From Pedobacter sp. L105 (GTDB lineage Bacteria; Bacteroidota; Bacteroidia; Sphingobacteriales; Sphingobacteriaceae), in contig NZ_LMUP01000014.1 of the NCBI RefSeq assembly GCF_009765875.1, forward strand, positions 709,141 to 773,140: a DNA stretch of 64,000 bases, read 5' to 3'. The notes under the pieces were generated by a model that worked only from the letters and a program-made list of their open reading frames with translations, was not told where the DNA came from and ran no database searches. Positions 34,501 through 43,548 of this stretch are shown in pieces (the first letter of the stretch is position 1; every line of letters begins with the position of its first letter). The position numbers and the translations under genes are program-made.

Positions 34501-35378
34501 AGTTCTTCAACCAATTCAAATAAAGAACTGCCCCCATGGGCTAGCGGTCTTTTTAAAGGCAGGGCGTAATATAAAACAGTAAGTAATTGACTGTAGGTGA
34601 TATTATAATGGGCAGCCATTTGAAGCAGTATGCTTCTAATAAACATCTTCTGACTAAACAAACTTCCCTTGTCTTCCAGCAGGTAGGTAAGGATGAAAAA
34701 AGAAACCGATTGTGCAAATTCAGTAGTATCTGCTTTCACGATCTGCTTTTCCTGTTGCAGGTTTATAATCTTTTTCTGATAAGAAAGAATCAGAGCTGCT
34801 TCTGCAGGGATGATCGCGGTGATCACGATTCCCATTTCTTCCTGGCGCGATTGATAAGCGATTCTTCTGCGTACCTGTTGTTGCCAACCAAATTCCTTTA
34901 GCAAATCCCCTAGTTCATCACGGTTCTGCTGATCAAGTTCCTGGAGGATACTTCTCCAGGTAAACTGCTGCCCGGCAGATGCCTGCCACGGAAAGGTGCC
35001 GTTAAGCAGGTAATATTCCAACAGATCCCGATAGCCCAAGGCGGCAGGTAAGCTTTCGAAGCCCTGGGTGGTTAAATAGTGTGCGGTATCACTGGAATAA
35101 AGAAGTAAATAAAATTGCTCTTTTAATGCTTTTTCGATCCTTTCCGGCAATTCAGTTTCCAGTTGCCCATCAGATATAGTTCCAAGATCAAGCAGGAGGC
35201 TGTCTTTCCTGATCAGGAGGTTTTCTGGAATATTATTTTCAAAGAAATCATTCAGGATATGGTGTAGCTGCCGGTGATACAGGCGGCTAATCCTGTTTTG
35301 TAGTTCATAGGCTTTTTCTTTAGAAAAGAAGTCCAGGTTAAAACTCAATTCCTGAATAGAGAAGTGCGATTCGCTCAT
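31536..35378 (-). CDS. Contractile injection system tape-measure protein (Afp14-like)
   Basis: This 1280-residue protein starts with the CIS_TMP-family opening (SFNLDFFSKEKAYELQNRIS). It is mostly alpha-helical, has repeated segments of the type LLEYYLLNGTFPWQ / ILHYFLQYGTMPWW, and carries a charged coiled coil at about residues 1045-1115. A conserved C-terminal region begins KLYVNNSGLILLHPFLSTYF. In the known system this protein sets the length of the tube and sheath. It overlaps both neighbours (ATGA with the wedge gene before it). The assignment is by family pattern and position between the wedge gene and the ATPase, as in afp12-afp15. Confidence 0.88.
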   Translation of the reverse strand: MSESHFSIQELSFNLDFFSKEKAYELQNRISRLYHRQLHHILNDFFENNIPENLLIRKDSLLLDLGTISDGQLETELPERIEKALKEQFYLLLYSSDTAHYLTTQGFESLPAALGYRDLLEYYLLNGTFPWQASAGQQFTWRSILQELDQQNRDELGDLLKEFGWQQQVRRRIAYQSRQEEMGIVITAIIPAEAALILSYQKKIINLQQEKQIVKADTTEFAQSVSFFILTYLLEDKGSLFSQKMFIRSILLQMAAHYNITYSQLLTVLYYALPLKRPLAHGGSSLFELVEELQQENLEPVGFTTAPLQPGIGITRSALLLTNKTSLLQYYLSQGSLPVWSSSFSFSKADLSTMLKEGMHTIPATLREMIFSLATQETVIERIGQLLPINELAGFIRFLWPHDADFIGEFLLLLLQSKGKKLIMNGYTGSFEVLLQQMIMRYLVTANTPGFNKNNFIRFSLEYISTYSNTEIKTILNTLINGTGTSDNVQISTHLRLLKNSAETNPVSNLILATPRYSSLPDGSSSIPVAQSIEINQNTLSDILHYFLQYGTMPWWGQKYSSQSPESLLRKLYTLSPHKALMVFKRAGMQKRSRQRFLWQFNEELIYLLFRLLPEWDIVEATIETAIELIESIPELNLSQLSLKHLIIEATWSGYMRFEYTAFETHHFYRYIFEHLLQLTALQKNSQVPDQHHDLPYHWITDLLKQNKWELQEILQRWQNFHQSGTIDKNSYTTVSQFGQLIKHLDNSTRDLLISPAEITTGKIQYKNVDLLILQHRGSKVIESPEERQKQVVGLLEYYLTWNRLPDTLHTITQQELDDHLSEMLLLLYNQNRDALKQLLQSEKHSSSARMHLHRLFLPDRKGGDHKQLSLLLDHYIEKDALQYIKEIAEHGNLAGAQELKPVLDRLLESARSGATDELTLLLKSIPLTKYMARNYGEETVNWLIDHRSSSDLTFKVQSNLVRNLLLELINDTHEKQSLRILLNEATLFYLSGMEKPKNVMGYIKYLFSFLSGSVYASANLFTILLRKIKTDTLLLAEHKDLSTAIKRELEQYSQIREQEAAIKHAIEKSERNLKEADAAAKGVREKIEQELAIQQLQEEQKRRKKMEPILEKGNKLYVNNSGLILLHPFLSTYFTRLQLMDKGDFVNAEARARAVHLLQYLAFNTTAHPEQELVLNKIICNHPLHEPLPLEIVLTPEEADLSLELLKVVIERSGKLSSTSVEGFQASFLQRQGVIAETEETWMLRVEQRGYDIILQTLPWAFGIIRFQWMDKTITVEWI

Positions 35379-38254
35379 GGCTTATCCTCCAGGGTTAGAT
35401 TGTTGAGCAGGAACCGGCTCAACTGCTCCGATATGGAATGGGCTGCCACGGGATCTCCACCTTCTTTAAGCCCTTCCAGCCAGTTAAAATAGAGCGTATC
35501 AAAAGCCTCCATTTGTTTTAGCGATAACCATAAAAAGGAAAGTTTCATGTGGGCAGGACATTCTTCTCTGAACAGGTCTTCTGCCAGTTCTCTAAAACTG
35601 TTATCCTGGAAACGCGCTGGCCAGGAAGGAAATACGACCGTCATCCGGAAATTGAAAAAATCTTCGCCTATCTCCGTTCCGTTTTCGGGCTTTATGGTAT
35701 AATTGAAGGCAGGGTAAACATCTGCACTGCGCAAGGCAAACTGCTTTAAATTGTAAAGCAGGTATTCTACAGCTTCCTGTTTTTGCTGTTCTGCGGGCAA
35801 AGGCTGGTCTGATGGTGTGGGGAAAAACTGCAGGAAAGGCGTAAAAATACACAACTCAAACAACCTTGCCGCTGTGTCAAGATAATTGTCTGCTGTACAT
35901 AAAGCCGACAGTTCGAGTAAAGCCGCTACTGTTGCTTCCCTTTGCGCAAAGGATTGCCAATTTAACTGCCTGATCAAAGGCTGGCTATGCTGATCTGTAA
36001 ATTCGAATCCATATTGCTCTTCCTGAAAAGAAGGTTTAAGCAGCAGGTGTTCCAGCATATAAAAACCTTCGCTATCCATACTGAGCTGCTTAAAATAATG
36101 CATTGTTTTTTTTAGGGCCTTTAACGCAGCATACTCATCCGGATGTTTGCTCAGCCTGTTCCAAACTATTTCCTGCGGATGTTTAAAGAGCAGGACAAAT
36201 TCATTACTTTCTGCTAAAGGATAGGGTATGATCCGGTAGTTTTTAAGTACCATAGCTGATTGAAACAGGAGTTCTGACTGCTGCTTAAAAGTTACCCGAT
36301 GTGTAAGAGATGGATTGTCTGCTATTTCCTTTTCATCGGTGTTAAACAGGATGCTCAGTTCTTCATCCCGCCAGTTAAAGCGAACTACTTCTTCTGGCAG
36401 ATTTTCCTTTCCTGCAGGTGTGTTAACTAATAAATGGTTTTTATATTTTTCAATGATCTTACTTAACCTTCGTCTCGATCCGCTTTTAATATGCAGCAGG
36501 AGGGACATTTTGCGCCCAAAGCCATTTTCCAGCCCCTCATCTTCGCTTAATGTAAGGTAATTGTCTGCTTTGATGCGGTTACTGGTAAAGGCAGAAAGGT
36601 TGCGCAGTATGGCGGCTTTCCACCGGATTTCCAGATCGGTACGCTGACCGGAATTGTTGTTGTCATAATAAAATTCATACAGGAATACCGGGTGTTTGTG
36701 CACTGCAATATTAAACCTGGAAAGTATATGGTCGAAAGCCCTTTTTTTTCGGTCTTTGTGTTCTTCATCCGTTTCCATTAACGGTTTAACCGCACGGATA
36801 AAATCATTGTCGGGATCATGTTTGAACGCTTCCCAACTGGCTGTACTTAACGAGTCGTTTCCATCGGTAAAAGCTTTTAAAATATATTTCGCATCCGGAA
36901 CATCGTATAAAGGCTGAAAGTGATAAGTAGCCGCCACTGATAAATCTGTAGAGAAAAGATCACTGATGCTGGCCAGCTGTGAAAGCGAGTTGGCTAGCAG
37001 CTGTTCAAATAACATCAGGTAAGCTTTTAACTGCCTGCTTTTGGCAATTTCGTCTGCAGGCAGCCTTGACGCCGGGGTTTCCTCACTGATCCCGTAGATC
37101 GCCGGAAATAAGGTTTGAATAGAAACATAATCCTGCAGGCTTTTATAATTTCCCTTGAGTTGTACCTCCGGTTTTTTTGATATACCAGTTACACCCATTT
37201 TTCTTTTTGCCTGCTGTTCTTTTTTAAGCACGTCCAGCTTCTGGATATACAGCGGATAATTGTCATTGTACAAGGTGATGTCTGGATTTACCTCATCCGT
37301 CATCAGATAAGGAAAGTACCTTTCGTCGATAGGCAGAATTTTGCTGTCGTAATCTTTACCGTTGGAAGAAAGCTGAAGTTGCCTGATGCTGATAATGCCT
37401 TTTACCCCTGAAATAACCTTAATCAGCCTGAATGGGTCGAGGCCGGTGATCCGGTCCTTTAGTTCGTGGTCGGGAATAATCCCATTTTGCAGTAATGGGC
37501 CGGCATAAATATCTTCTATCGCATATCCTTTGGCCAGCAGTTCCGCTTCAGTACAATACGTAACGATAGGGTTTAAGACCGCTGCCAGTACTTTATAGAT
37601 GGCGGTCATCACCACTTCCGGATCCGCACTTTTTTCAATAACGATTGCTGCTTTGATATACACTGGCTGCGGGCGTAATACCCGGAATACTTCGTAGTGG
37701 TCACCAATGTTCCTGTAATCCATTAAGATTGCCCGTACAGACCTGATCAGCTGGCCTGTAATTTCATCAACTGCTGCGTCTACCGCTGCGGCTAACTGGT
37801 TAATTACAGTTACGGACGGCTTGATGACCACCTGATAAACCCCTTTACTGTAACGGGAGCCATATGGAGAGGTAATAGGTTCCAGCCATACGTCATCCAC
37901 GCCGGGAAGCAGATCGATCAATAGTTTACGGTAATCATTTATGGTAACAGGCCCCGAGGAAAGTGCTTCTTCTTTTGTCAGAAAGAAGTTATGTGCCCGG
38001 TTAATATTTCCTTTTTTATCCGCCAGCAGATCAGTAATGGGAAAGGTAGTTCTGTAGGCTACATCGGTAAGGCCGTAACATAGATATTCCAGCATGGTGA
38101 TGCCGGGATCATGCAGGTTAAAATCCGACCATTGTTTGCCTGCAAATTGTTGTATCAGTTCAATTCCTTTGGTGCGCAGGAAATTAAAATCCAGTGCATG
38201 CTCCTGCATCCGGTTTTTATCAATGATACTGTTATTTTCAGGCTGCAGGTCCAT
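35375..38254 (-). CDS. Large eCIS baseplate wedge protein (Afp12-like)
   Basis: This 959-residue protein begins with FNFLRTKGIELIQQFAGKQWSDFNLHDPGITMLEYLCYGLTDVAYRT. The NLHDPGITMLE-type motif is the gp6/J-like wedge signature found in Afp11 and Afp12. Later parts contain paired beta domains with no catalytic pattern. In the assembled particle two different wedge proteins form the ring that holds the spike and triggers sheath contraction. The second one is encoded by the 1247-residue gene upstream. It follows the fibre-like gene by 3 bases and overlaps the tape-measure gene by 4, indicating tight co-translation. Confidence 0.85.
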   Translation of the reverse strand: MDLQPENNSIIDKNRMQEHALDFNFLRTKGIELIQQFAGKQWSDFNLHDPGITMLEYLCYGLTDVAYRTTFPITDLLADKKGNINRAHNFFLTKEEALSSGPVTINDYRKLLIDLLPGVDDVWLEPITSPYGSRYSKGVYQVVIKPSVTVINQLAAAVDAAVDEITGQLIRSVRAILMDYRNIGDHYEVFRVLRPQPVYIKAAIVIEKSADPEVVMTAIYKVLAAVLNPIVTYCTEAELLAKGYAIEDIYAGPLLQNGIIPDHELKDRITGLDPFRLIKVISGVKGIISIRQLQLSSNGKDYDSKILPIDERYFPYLMTDEVNPDITLYNDNYPLYIQKLDVLKKEQQAKRKMGVTGISKKPEVQLKGNYKSLQDYVSIQTLFPAIYGISEETPASRLPADEIAKSRQLKAYLMLFEQLLANSLSQLASISDLFSTDLSVAATYHFQPLYDVPDAKYILKAFTDGNDSLSTASWEAFKHDPDNDFIRAVKPLMETDEEHKDRKKRAFDHILSRFNIAVHKHPVFLYEFYYDNNNSGQRTDLEIRWKAAILRNLSAFTSNRIKADNYLTLSEDEGLENGFGRKMSLLLHIKSGSRRRLSKIIEKYKNHLLVNTPAGKENLPEEVVRFNWRDEELSILFNTDEKEIADNPSLTHRVTFKQQSELLFQSAMVLKNYRIIPYPLAESNEFVLLFKHPQEIVWNRLSKHPDEYAALKALKKTMHYFKQLSMDSEGFYMLEHLLLKPSFQEEQYGFEFTDQHSQPLIRQLNWQSFAQREATVAALLELSALCTADNYLDTAARLFELCIFTPFLQFFPTPSDQPLPAEQQKQEAVEYLLYNLKQFALRSADVYPAFNYTIKPENGTEIGEDFFNFRMTVVFPSWPARFQDNSFRELAEDLFREECPAHMKLSFLWLSLKQMEAFDTLYFNWLEGLKEGGDPVAAHSISEQLSRFLLNNLTLEDKP

Positions 38255-38257
38255 AGG

Positions 38258-39037
38258 TTAGGAGTAGTAATGGTTGTCATTCAGGAATTTTTCATCGTCC
38301 CATAACCTGGTTACTTTGTAATGGATAGAAATATCCCGACCGTAATTACAGTTGGTGCGCACCTGCAGGGCATAGTCGTGGGTGTTTATACTTTTCCAGC
38401 GGATGCCGATCTTGTTCCAGAAAAACCCGTAATACGCACAGGTTCTCCTGATCCTGCTATTCGATTTTCCAAAGGCACTTAAGGCATAGGCATGCAGGAT
38501 AGCAAATTTCCCAAACCCTTTTTTGCCGGTACGGGCAACTACTTCAAAAGCCTGGCAGTTGTCCAGATGATCTACAATGGTATGCCAGTGCCCGTCAGCA
38601 GGGATTTGCCCCTGTACAAAAGTACCTACGCGGCCTTCCATAGCGGCAAAGCCGTCTACCTCCAGTTTATAATCTTTGTTGCTGCGTGTACCTACACCGA
38701 GGCTGCCGTTAACATGGAAGAAGAAGCTGTTTTGCTCTTTTATATTTTCATCCTGATCTTCAGCAGGCGTAAAACGCAGTCCGTCTATTTCCTGCTCATC
38801 TTTCTCCAGGTAGAAAAAAGGGTTCAGATCGTCCATGTTTTTATACAGGGTGATCAGTTTTTTTGAGTTTCCGCGTGAGGAGAGGATCAGCCCATTGTCG
38901 TCATCTTTAGAAAGACCATCATCCTGTTTATTGATCATTGAATCAATCAGATTGGAAAAGTGATTTTCTGTGGGTATCCCTCCGTTACGAAAGAATTTTT
39001 TCAGGTCTTCGCGGCTATGTATCTTATTTTTGAACAT
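38258..39037 (-). CDS. eCIS-associated fibre-like protein, candidate receptor binder
   Basis: This 259-residue protein begins with a helical, possibly baseplate-docking segment (KIHSREDLKKFFRNGGIPTE). A middle part resembles phage tail-fibre repeats (LGVGTRSNKDYKLEVDGFAAMEGRVGT), as seen just before trimeric fibre tips. A compact C-terminal domain rich in aromatic, basic and cysteine residues follows. It lies between the two large wedge genes. The typical Afp13 fibre is much longer, so this would be a short fibre or pin. No known receptor domain is recognisable. Receptor binding is inferred from layout and from the absence of any other fibre gene in the operon. Confidence 0.65.
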   Translation of the reverse strand: MFKNKIHSREDLKKFFRNGGIPTENHFSNLIDSMINKQDDGLSKDDDNGLILSSRGNSKKLITLYKNMDDLNPFFYLEKDEQEIDGLRFTPAEDQDENIKEQNSFFFHVNGSLGVGTRSNKDYKLEVDGFAAMEGRVGTFVQGQIPADGHWHTIVDHLDNCQAFEVVARTGKKGFGKFAILHAYALSAFGKSNSRIRRTCAYYGFFWNKIGIRWKSINTHDYALQVRTNCNYGRDISIHYKVTRLWDDEKFLNDNHYYS

Positions 39038-39057
39038 GAGGTGCTGTTTTATAGAGG

Positions 39058-42000
39058 TTAAAAAACGATGAAGTCGTACAGTTCGTCGGGTAAAGGTGTT
39101 GTGTCCTGATCTGGCGTTTCTGCTGCCGGGGGTGGGTTAATAAGCAGCCCGCTGCCAATAGAAAAGTCGCCGATACCAGATTTTTCTGCTTCCTCTGGTG
39201 AGGGTGTCTCGGTTACCGTCAGCAGATGTGTATCGGCAGCAATCAGGATAGCCCCCTGCGTAGAACCGCGCAGGTAATCGGTAGGGGAAACGGAAGTATC
39301 CCTGATCTGTGCGTACCAATTTTCTTCCCTTTTGTCCCACACTTTGTAAAAATGGATCATGGAGAACCCGGTAATATAGTCTATATATGACCGGTGCTGC
39401 AGGTAGTTGAGGATTTCTGACACGTATATCTTTGAACCGATCCGGAAGTCGGATTTCGGATTGTACAACCAGGCAGAGATATACTTTTTTATATCCTGAT
39501 CCATCAGCTTTAAGTAATGCCCGTTACTCTGGCGAACAGTTTCAGGATGTTTAAATTTTACAGTAGCCACCACCATTATCCTTTCATAAATGGGGTTAGC
39601 CACTTCTATGCGTATAAAAGGGGAAACAGATTGTGTAAGGAATTTTTTAATGGCATATAACAGAGAGAGGTTTACCCTGGGCTCCTGACTAAAAAAGCTG
39701 CCATCTTCCTGCTCTTTAGGAATAACCACCACGTGAATATCGGCACCGGAATAACATTTTACCATCAGGATCTGAGGAAAAGCATCCAGCACGGCCTGAG
39801 AAATATCAAGGATAGACAACTGGCGCTGCTTGTGCCTTAGCCTTTCACTTACCCTGATGTTGTATTGACGTTCGGATTCCTGTGGCTGACCGCCAAAAGA
39901 AGTGAAGAACTGGCGGACTGCTTTTACTCCCGGAACATTTCTGTAAAAGCCTTTGACAGCTTCTTTAGGCAACATATAGGAATGCGCGGGAAACAGGATT
40001 TGCCCAGGCTGTCGCCTGGCAATCACCGCCTGGGGAAAGATGGCAGTTGCCCTGGCATTTACGGAGCTTTTGCCTGGCAGGGATGCCCTTAACCAGTACA
40101 AATCAGGATTTAGGATGGTATTATTTTTTTCTATCCATTCGGGTATTTTTAGTGTAACCACGCCAGAATTGATGAAATTAACAGTCGTATCCTGTAATAC
40201 GCCCCCTGCCGGAATAGAGACCCATTGGTTGCCGGCCAGATGACTCCAGTTTATTTTTTCGGGCTCCTGTACGGAGTGATGAAAGTTATCTTCTGAGAGC
40301 TGAAATAAAAGGGATAATTCCTGACCCGGAACCAGGTCCCTGAAACCTATAAATAAATTACTTTCCTGATCGGCCGGTGGCACAAAGAAATTATGCTTAG
40401 CATTTTTACCGGTATAAAATTTATCATAACCAAATGGATAAAGGTGGACCATGATAATTTCCTCTTCTTCGGTATAGGAATTTCCGCTGGTCAGTTCTGA
40501 ATGTTCCAGGGTATAATCTATAGTGAGCGACTTAACTACAGGAACGTAAGGCTGGTTGGGCATAGGCCGCTTTTTGACAAACCTTTTTGTGTTGTACTCT
40601 GCCGCATCGGTAAATACCCGCGAATACATCCGCTGGCCAAAGGCCTCAAAAGGCGCTGTGAGTTCTAACCGTACCGTTCCCTGGTTAAATAGCGGTTCTG
40701 GAGATGTCCATTCCTGGTCGAGCGCCAGGGTATTGTCGAATTTTATCCGTCTAAAATCGATACCGGTAATTTTAGTGCGCGCTTTTAACTGCTCTTTGCC
40801 ATTTTCTATCCCGTAATCGAACAATTGAAATACCTGCTGTTCTTCAGGATCGGTAACTGCTTTTGCATCGGCGGTGCTATTGAGCTGTATTTTAAAAGAT
40901 TGGTTGGTAAATGGATAATCATATCCGGTGTAATACCCTTTAAATCCATCATCTTCTGCCGGGAGGTTGAACCAATATAAACGCAGACAAAAATCAGTGG
41001 TGTAACGGTTAAAAATGGCGGTGTTTTTTATATCGAGGTAAGAGCCCACCACCGGAGTAGGGCCAAAAGGCTGGAAGGGTGCGCCACTGTACAGATCGCC
41101 CAGGTTATTTTTTAGTTTAACCCGTTTTGATCCTTTTACCTCCACTTTTACGGTAATGCGCTCAATGATGAAAAAAGACAAAAAAGTATAGGGGTGGTGA
41201 AAAGACAGATTATTGAGCAGTAGCCTGACAATAGGCCATTGCAGGCCGAAATCATGTCCATGCACCTTATTATTGTACACTGCAACGGCCTCTGCTGCAG
41301 GGTCCATTTTAAACTTTACCTCTATATAAGGATCTTTGTCTGCAGCTGATGCTTTGGATACGGCATAGTCCTGAATACTGGTCCAGCCCGTGGCCCCGGT
41401 AATGGCGATTACAAAACTTTGATTAAGCAGTTCTAGCATCAGCACCTCTTTACTGATGGCAGAGGCGGCGGATAAATTTTCTACATGCTGTTCAAATTGA
41501 TTGAAGGACTGCCGCTGGATAAAAAAACTGATCTTAAAATCACGTTGTCCATCGGTCTGGTAAAAAAGCGGAGAGGCCACCAGCAGTCCCACGTCTGAAG
41601 CCAGCATCGTTTTTTGCTGCAGCGACAGTTCACTTTGCTCTTCACCTAATAATGGCCAGGCGGTGGTAGATAGGGGATAATCTCCCTGATAAACCTGCAA
41701 TTCACTCACGTCTCCCGCAGTGCTTTTTTTGCCTTTTACCTGCTGCTTGTTACTGATAAACAGGGTTTTTAATTCGGCAATCTGTGCTCCTGATATCTGT
41801 GTATCGTTCACCAGGTTATACAGCAATTTTTCCTGATAACCAGGGATTTCCGCAAACACCTGTTCTCCGCTATTTAAGGTAAATGTACCGTTAACAGCGG
41901 GGGCTGGTTCAATTACCAGATGTACCAGATCTAATTGTTCTTTCCTGTTTTGTATGCCAATGATATCCCGGTAAAAGAAATCGAGATGTTTTTTCATCAG

Positions 42001-42801
42001 CTGGTTAACAGGCTGCTGCAGGTAATGATAGAGGTGCAGGAAGGTGATCAGTAAAGCCACGTGGGGATCATATACGTTCCCATCGAGCGATTGTGTTTTG
42101 AGGTAATGGCGGCAGGTATCCAGCAGTTTTCCATAGTGCGTATCCAGGTCTGAAACCAACTGATCAAAATAGGGGATAGCCAGCAGAATCTTTTCGCGGA
42201 GGCTGCTGCCGTGGGTAAAAGGGTCTTCAATGACGTCGAAATTGCTCTGATAGAGATAATCCAATAATTTTTGGTCAAAAGAGAGGCCGGTTTCATCTCC
42301 AAACAACTCTTCTGCATTGCGGTTATAGGTATATAGTTTTTGAAGATGGCGCATAAAAGCGGGCGTGGCCGTTTCAAAGTGAAAGGCATGCCCCAGGTTA
42401 CCAGCTGTTTCAAAACGGTCGTGATAATTGATTTGAAGCTGTATAAAATCCAGTATAAATTGAAGGACATTTTTCAGGCTGCTGATCAGCTGCTTTTCAC
42501 TTTCAGCCCCCTGTACTTTAGCGGTTAGTTTCCTATAGGCGTCGGTAGTTGTCCTGCTATCCAGCTTTGACAAGAGGGAGATCAGGATATCAATATCTGA
42601 GGTTAAAAAAGCATTCCAGTCGCCCTCAATCTGGTTAGAGAAATTGTAATAGTTGAACTGGCCGGAAAGATCTGCCAGCATTTTAAGCAGATCGGTAGTA
42701 TCCTTTTCATCGATACCAAAATAAGCGGGATCCAGTGAAGAAAGATACCTTTCAGATTGGCTCATGCCATCTTTAATTTCAGGCTTTAGTTCTGTTCCCA
42801 T
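39058..42801 (-). CDS. Large eCIS baseplate J protein (Afp11-like)
   Basis: This 1247-residue protein is the largest wedge component. The N-terminal third is helical, with VNQLMKKHLDFFYRDIIGIQNR. The middle has several beta domains. The C-terminal part carries the baseplate-J-like signature FGGQPQESERQYNIRVSERLRHKQR followed by ISQAVLDAFPQILMVKCY. This combination is typical of Afp11 homologues, which with Afp12 bridge the gp25 ring and the sheath. The start ATG is 10 bases after the gp25 gene ends. No enzymatic motif is seen. Confidence 0.87.
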   Translation of the reverse strand: MGTELKPEIKDGMSQSERYLSSLDPAYFGIDEKDTTDLLKMLADLSGQFNYYNFSNQIEGDWNAFLTSDIDILISLLSKLDSRTTTDAYRKLTAKVQGAESEKQLISSLKNVLQFILDFIQLQINYHDRFETAGNLGHAFHFETATPAFMRHLQKLYTYNRNAEELFGDETGLSFDQKLLDYLYQSNFDVIEDPFTHGSSLREKILLAIPYFDQLVSDLDTHYGKLLDTCRHYLKTQSLDGNVYDPHVALLITFLHLYHYLQQPVNQLMKKHLDFFYRDIIGIQNRKEQLDLVHLVIEPAPAVNGTFTLNSGEQVFAEIPGYQEKLLYNLVNDTQISGAQIAELKTLFISNKQQVKGKKSTAGDVSELQVYQGDYPLSTTAWPLLGEEQSELSLQQKTMLASDVGLLVASPLFYQTDGQRDFKISFFIQRQSFNQFEQHVENLSAASAISKEVLMLELLNQSFVIAITGATGWTSIQDYAVSKASAADKDPYIEVKFKMDPAAEAVAVYNNKVHGHDFGLQWPIVRLLLNNLSFHHPYTFLSFFIIERITVKVEVKGSKRVKLKNNLGDLYSGAPFQPFGPTPVVGSYLDIKNTAIFNRYTTDFCLRLYWFNLPAEDDGFKGYYTGYDYPFTNQSFKIQLNSTADAKAVTDPEEQQVFQLFDYGIENGKEQLKARTKITGIDFRRIKFDNTLALDQEWTSPEPLFNQGTVRLELTAPFEAFGQRMYSRVFTDAAEYNTKRFVKKRPMPNQPYVPVVKSLTIDYTLEHSELTSGNSYTEEEEIIMVHLYPFGYDKFYTGKNAKHNFFVPPADQESNLFIGFRDLVPGQELSLLFQLSEDNFHHSVQEPEKINWSHLAGNQWVSIPAGGVLQDTTVNFINSGVVTLKIPEWIEKNNTILNPDLYWLRASLPGKSSVNARATAIFPQAVIARRQPGQILFPAHSYMLPKEAVKGFYRNVPGVKAVRQFFTSFGGQPQESERQYNIRVSERLRHKQRQLSILDISQAVLDAFPQILMVKCYSGADIHVVVIPKEQEDGSFFSQEPRVNLSLLYAIKKFLTQSVSPFIRIEVANPIYERIMVVATVKFKHPETVRQSNGHYLKLMDQDIKKYISAWLYNPKSDFRIGSKIYVSEILNYLQHRSYIDYITGFSMIHFYKVWDKREENWYAQIRDTSVSPTDYLRGSTQGAILIAADTHLLTVTETPSPEEAEKSGIGDFSIGSGLLINPPPAAETPDQDTTPLPDELYDFIVF

Positions 42802-42810
42802 GATCGATGA

Positions 42811-43230
42811 TTAAAAAGATACGTTAGTGCCTTCTGCCAGGTAAAAAGGATAGACAATATTGTGCCTGGTGTTGGTGGTGATCACTGAATAATCTATACG
42901 CATATGAACCATTCCTTCTGTATTGGCCTGTTCTAAAAGCTCTGCCTGAATGAACATGATCCTGGGTTCAAAATTGAGTAAGGCATGTGCGATGATATGG
43001 TTGATCTGCGTAATTAAATTGGTACTGAGTTGCTCAAACACCATTTTTTTGATGTCACAGCCAAACTTAGGCTGCATAATCCTCTCTCCGGGGGTAGTAC
43101 CCAGGATGATGCGGATGCTTTCTTCGATATCGGTTAAACCGGACGACATCTGATTGGCATTATTGATCCTGTCGAACGATGGGGGGAAACTCCACCCGCG
43201 TCCTAAAAAAGCTTTTCCTTCATGATCCAT
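42811..43230 (-). CDS. gp25-like baseplate protein (Afp9-like)
   Basis: This 139-residue protein matches the GPW/gp25 family. It has LGRGWSFPPSF at the N-terminus, SSGLTDIEESIRIILGTTPGERIMQPKFGCDI in the middle and the family's EPR motif in LLNFEPRI. In phage T4 and in Afp9 the EPR loop nucleates sheath assembly on the baseplate. It follows the PAAR gene by 4 bases. The order PAAR then gp25 is the reverse of afp9-afp10, a small difference in layout. Confidence 0.92.
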   Translation of the reverse strand: MDHEGKAFLGRGWSFPPSFDRINNANQMSSGLTDIEESIRIILGTTPGERIMQPKFGCDIKKMVFEQLSTNLITQINHIIAHALLNFEPRIMFIQAELLEQANTEGMVHMRIDYSVITTNTRHNIVYPFYLAEGTNVSF

Positions 43231-43234
43231 ATGA

Positions 43235-43537
43235 TTAGCCTCCTATTAAAACTGTAGGGCACCCCAGTATAATTGCACCTCCATGTGCCGTAGTATCACC
43301 CATTCGTGCGGCAGGTTTTCCGCAGATCATGACCGTTGCAGATCCTTTAACGATCGCATCTGGCGGACCTACGCAAACAACATTGTCGCCCAGTACCGCT
43401 GCGGGTAATTTGCCAATCAATACCGTAGGGGCACCCGGTCCTATAATGGGGCCGCCTACATGCGGAATTGGTGGAAGCCCTGGTGTAACCATGGGGCAGG
43501 TGTGAAAATCTGTAAGTCGTGCGGCCATCATTCCCAT
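43235..43537 (-). CDS. PAAR-domain spike-tip protein (Afp10-like)
   Basis: This 100-residue protein is a single PAAR domain with the hallmark GKPAARMGDTTAHGG and repeated glycine-rich turns (HVGGPIIGPGAP, VLGDNVVCVGPP, ILGCPTVLIGG). Histidines and cysteines in these repeats normally bind a metal that sharpens the tip of the VgrG spike. There is no extra effector domain. Three ATGs near the start (MGMMAARL) make the exact N-terminus uncertain by up to three residues. It lies directly after the VgrG-like gene. Confidence 0.94.
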   Translation of the reverse strand: MGMMAARLTDFHTCPMVTPGLPPIPHVGGPIIGPGAPTVLIGKLPAAVLGDNVVCVGPPDAIVKGSATVMICGKPAARMGDTTAHGGAIILGCPTVLIGG

Positions 43538-43548
43538 ATGGTTATCAT

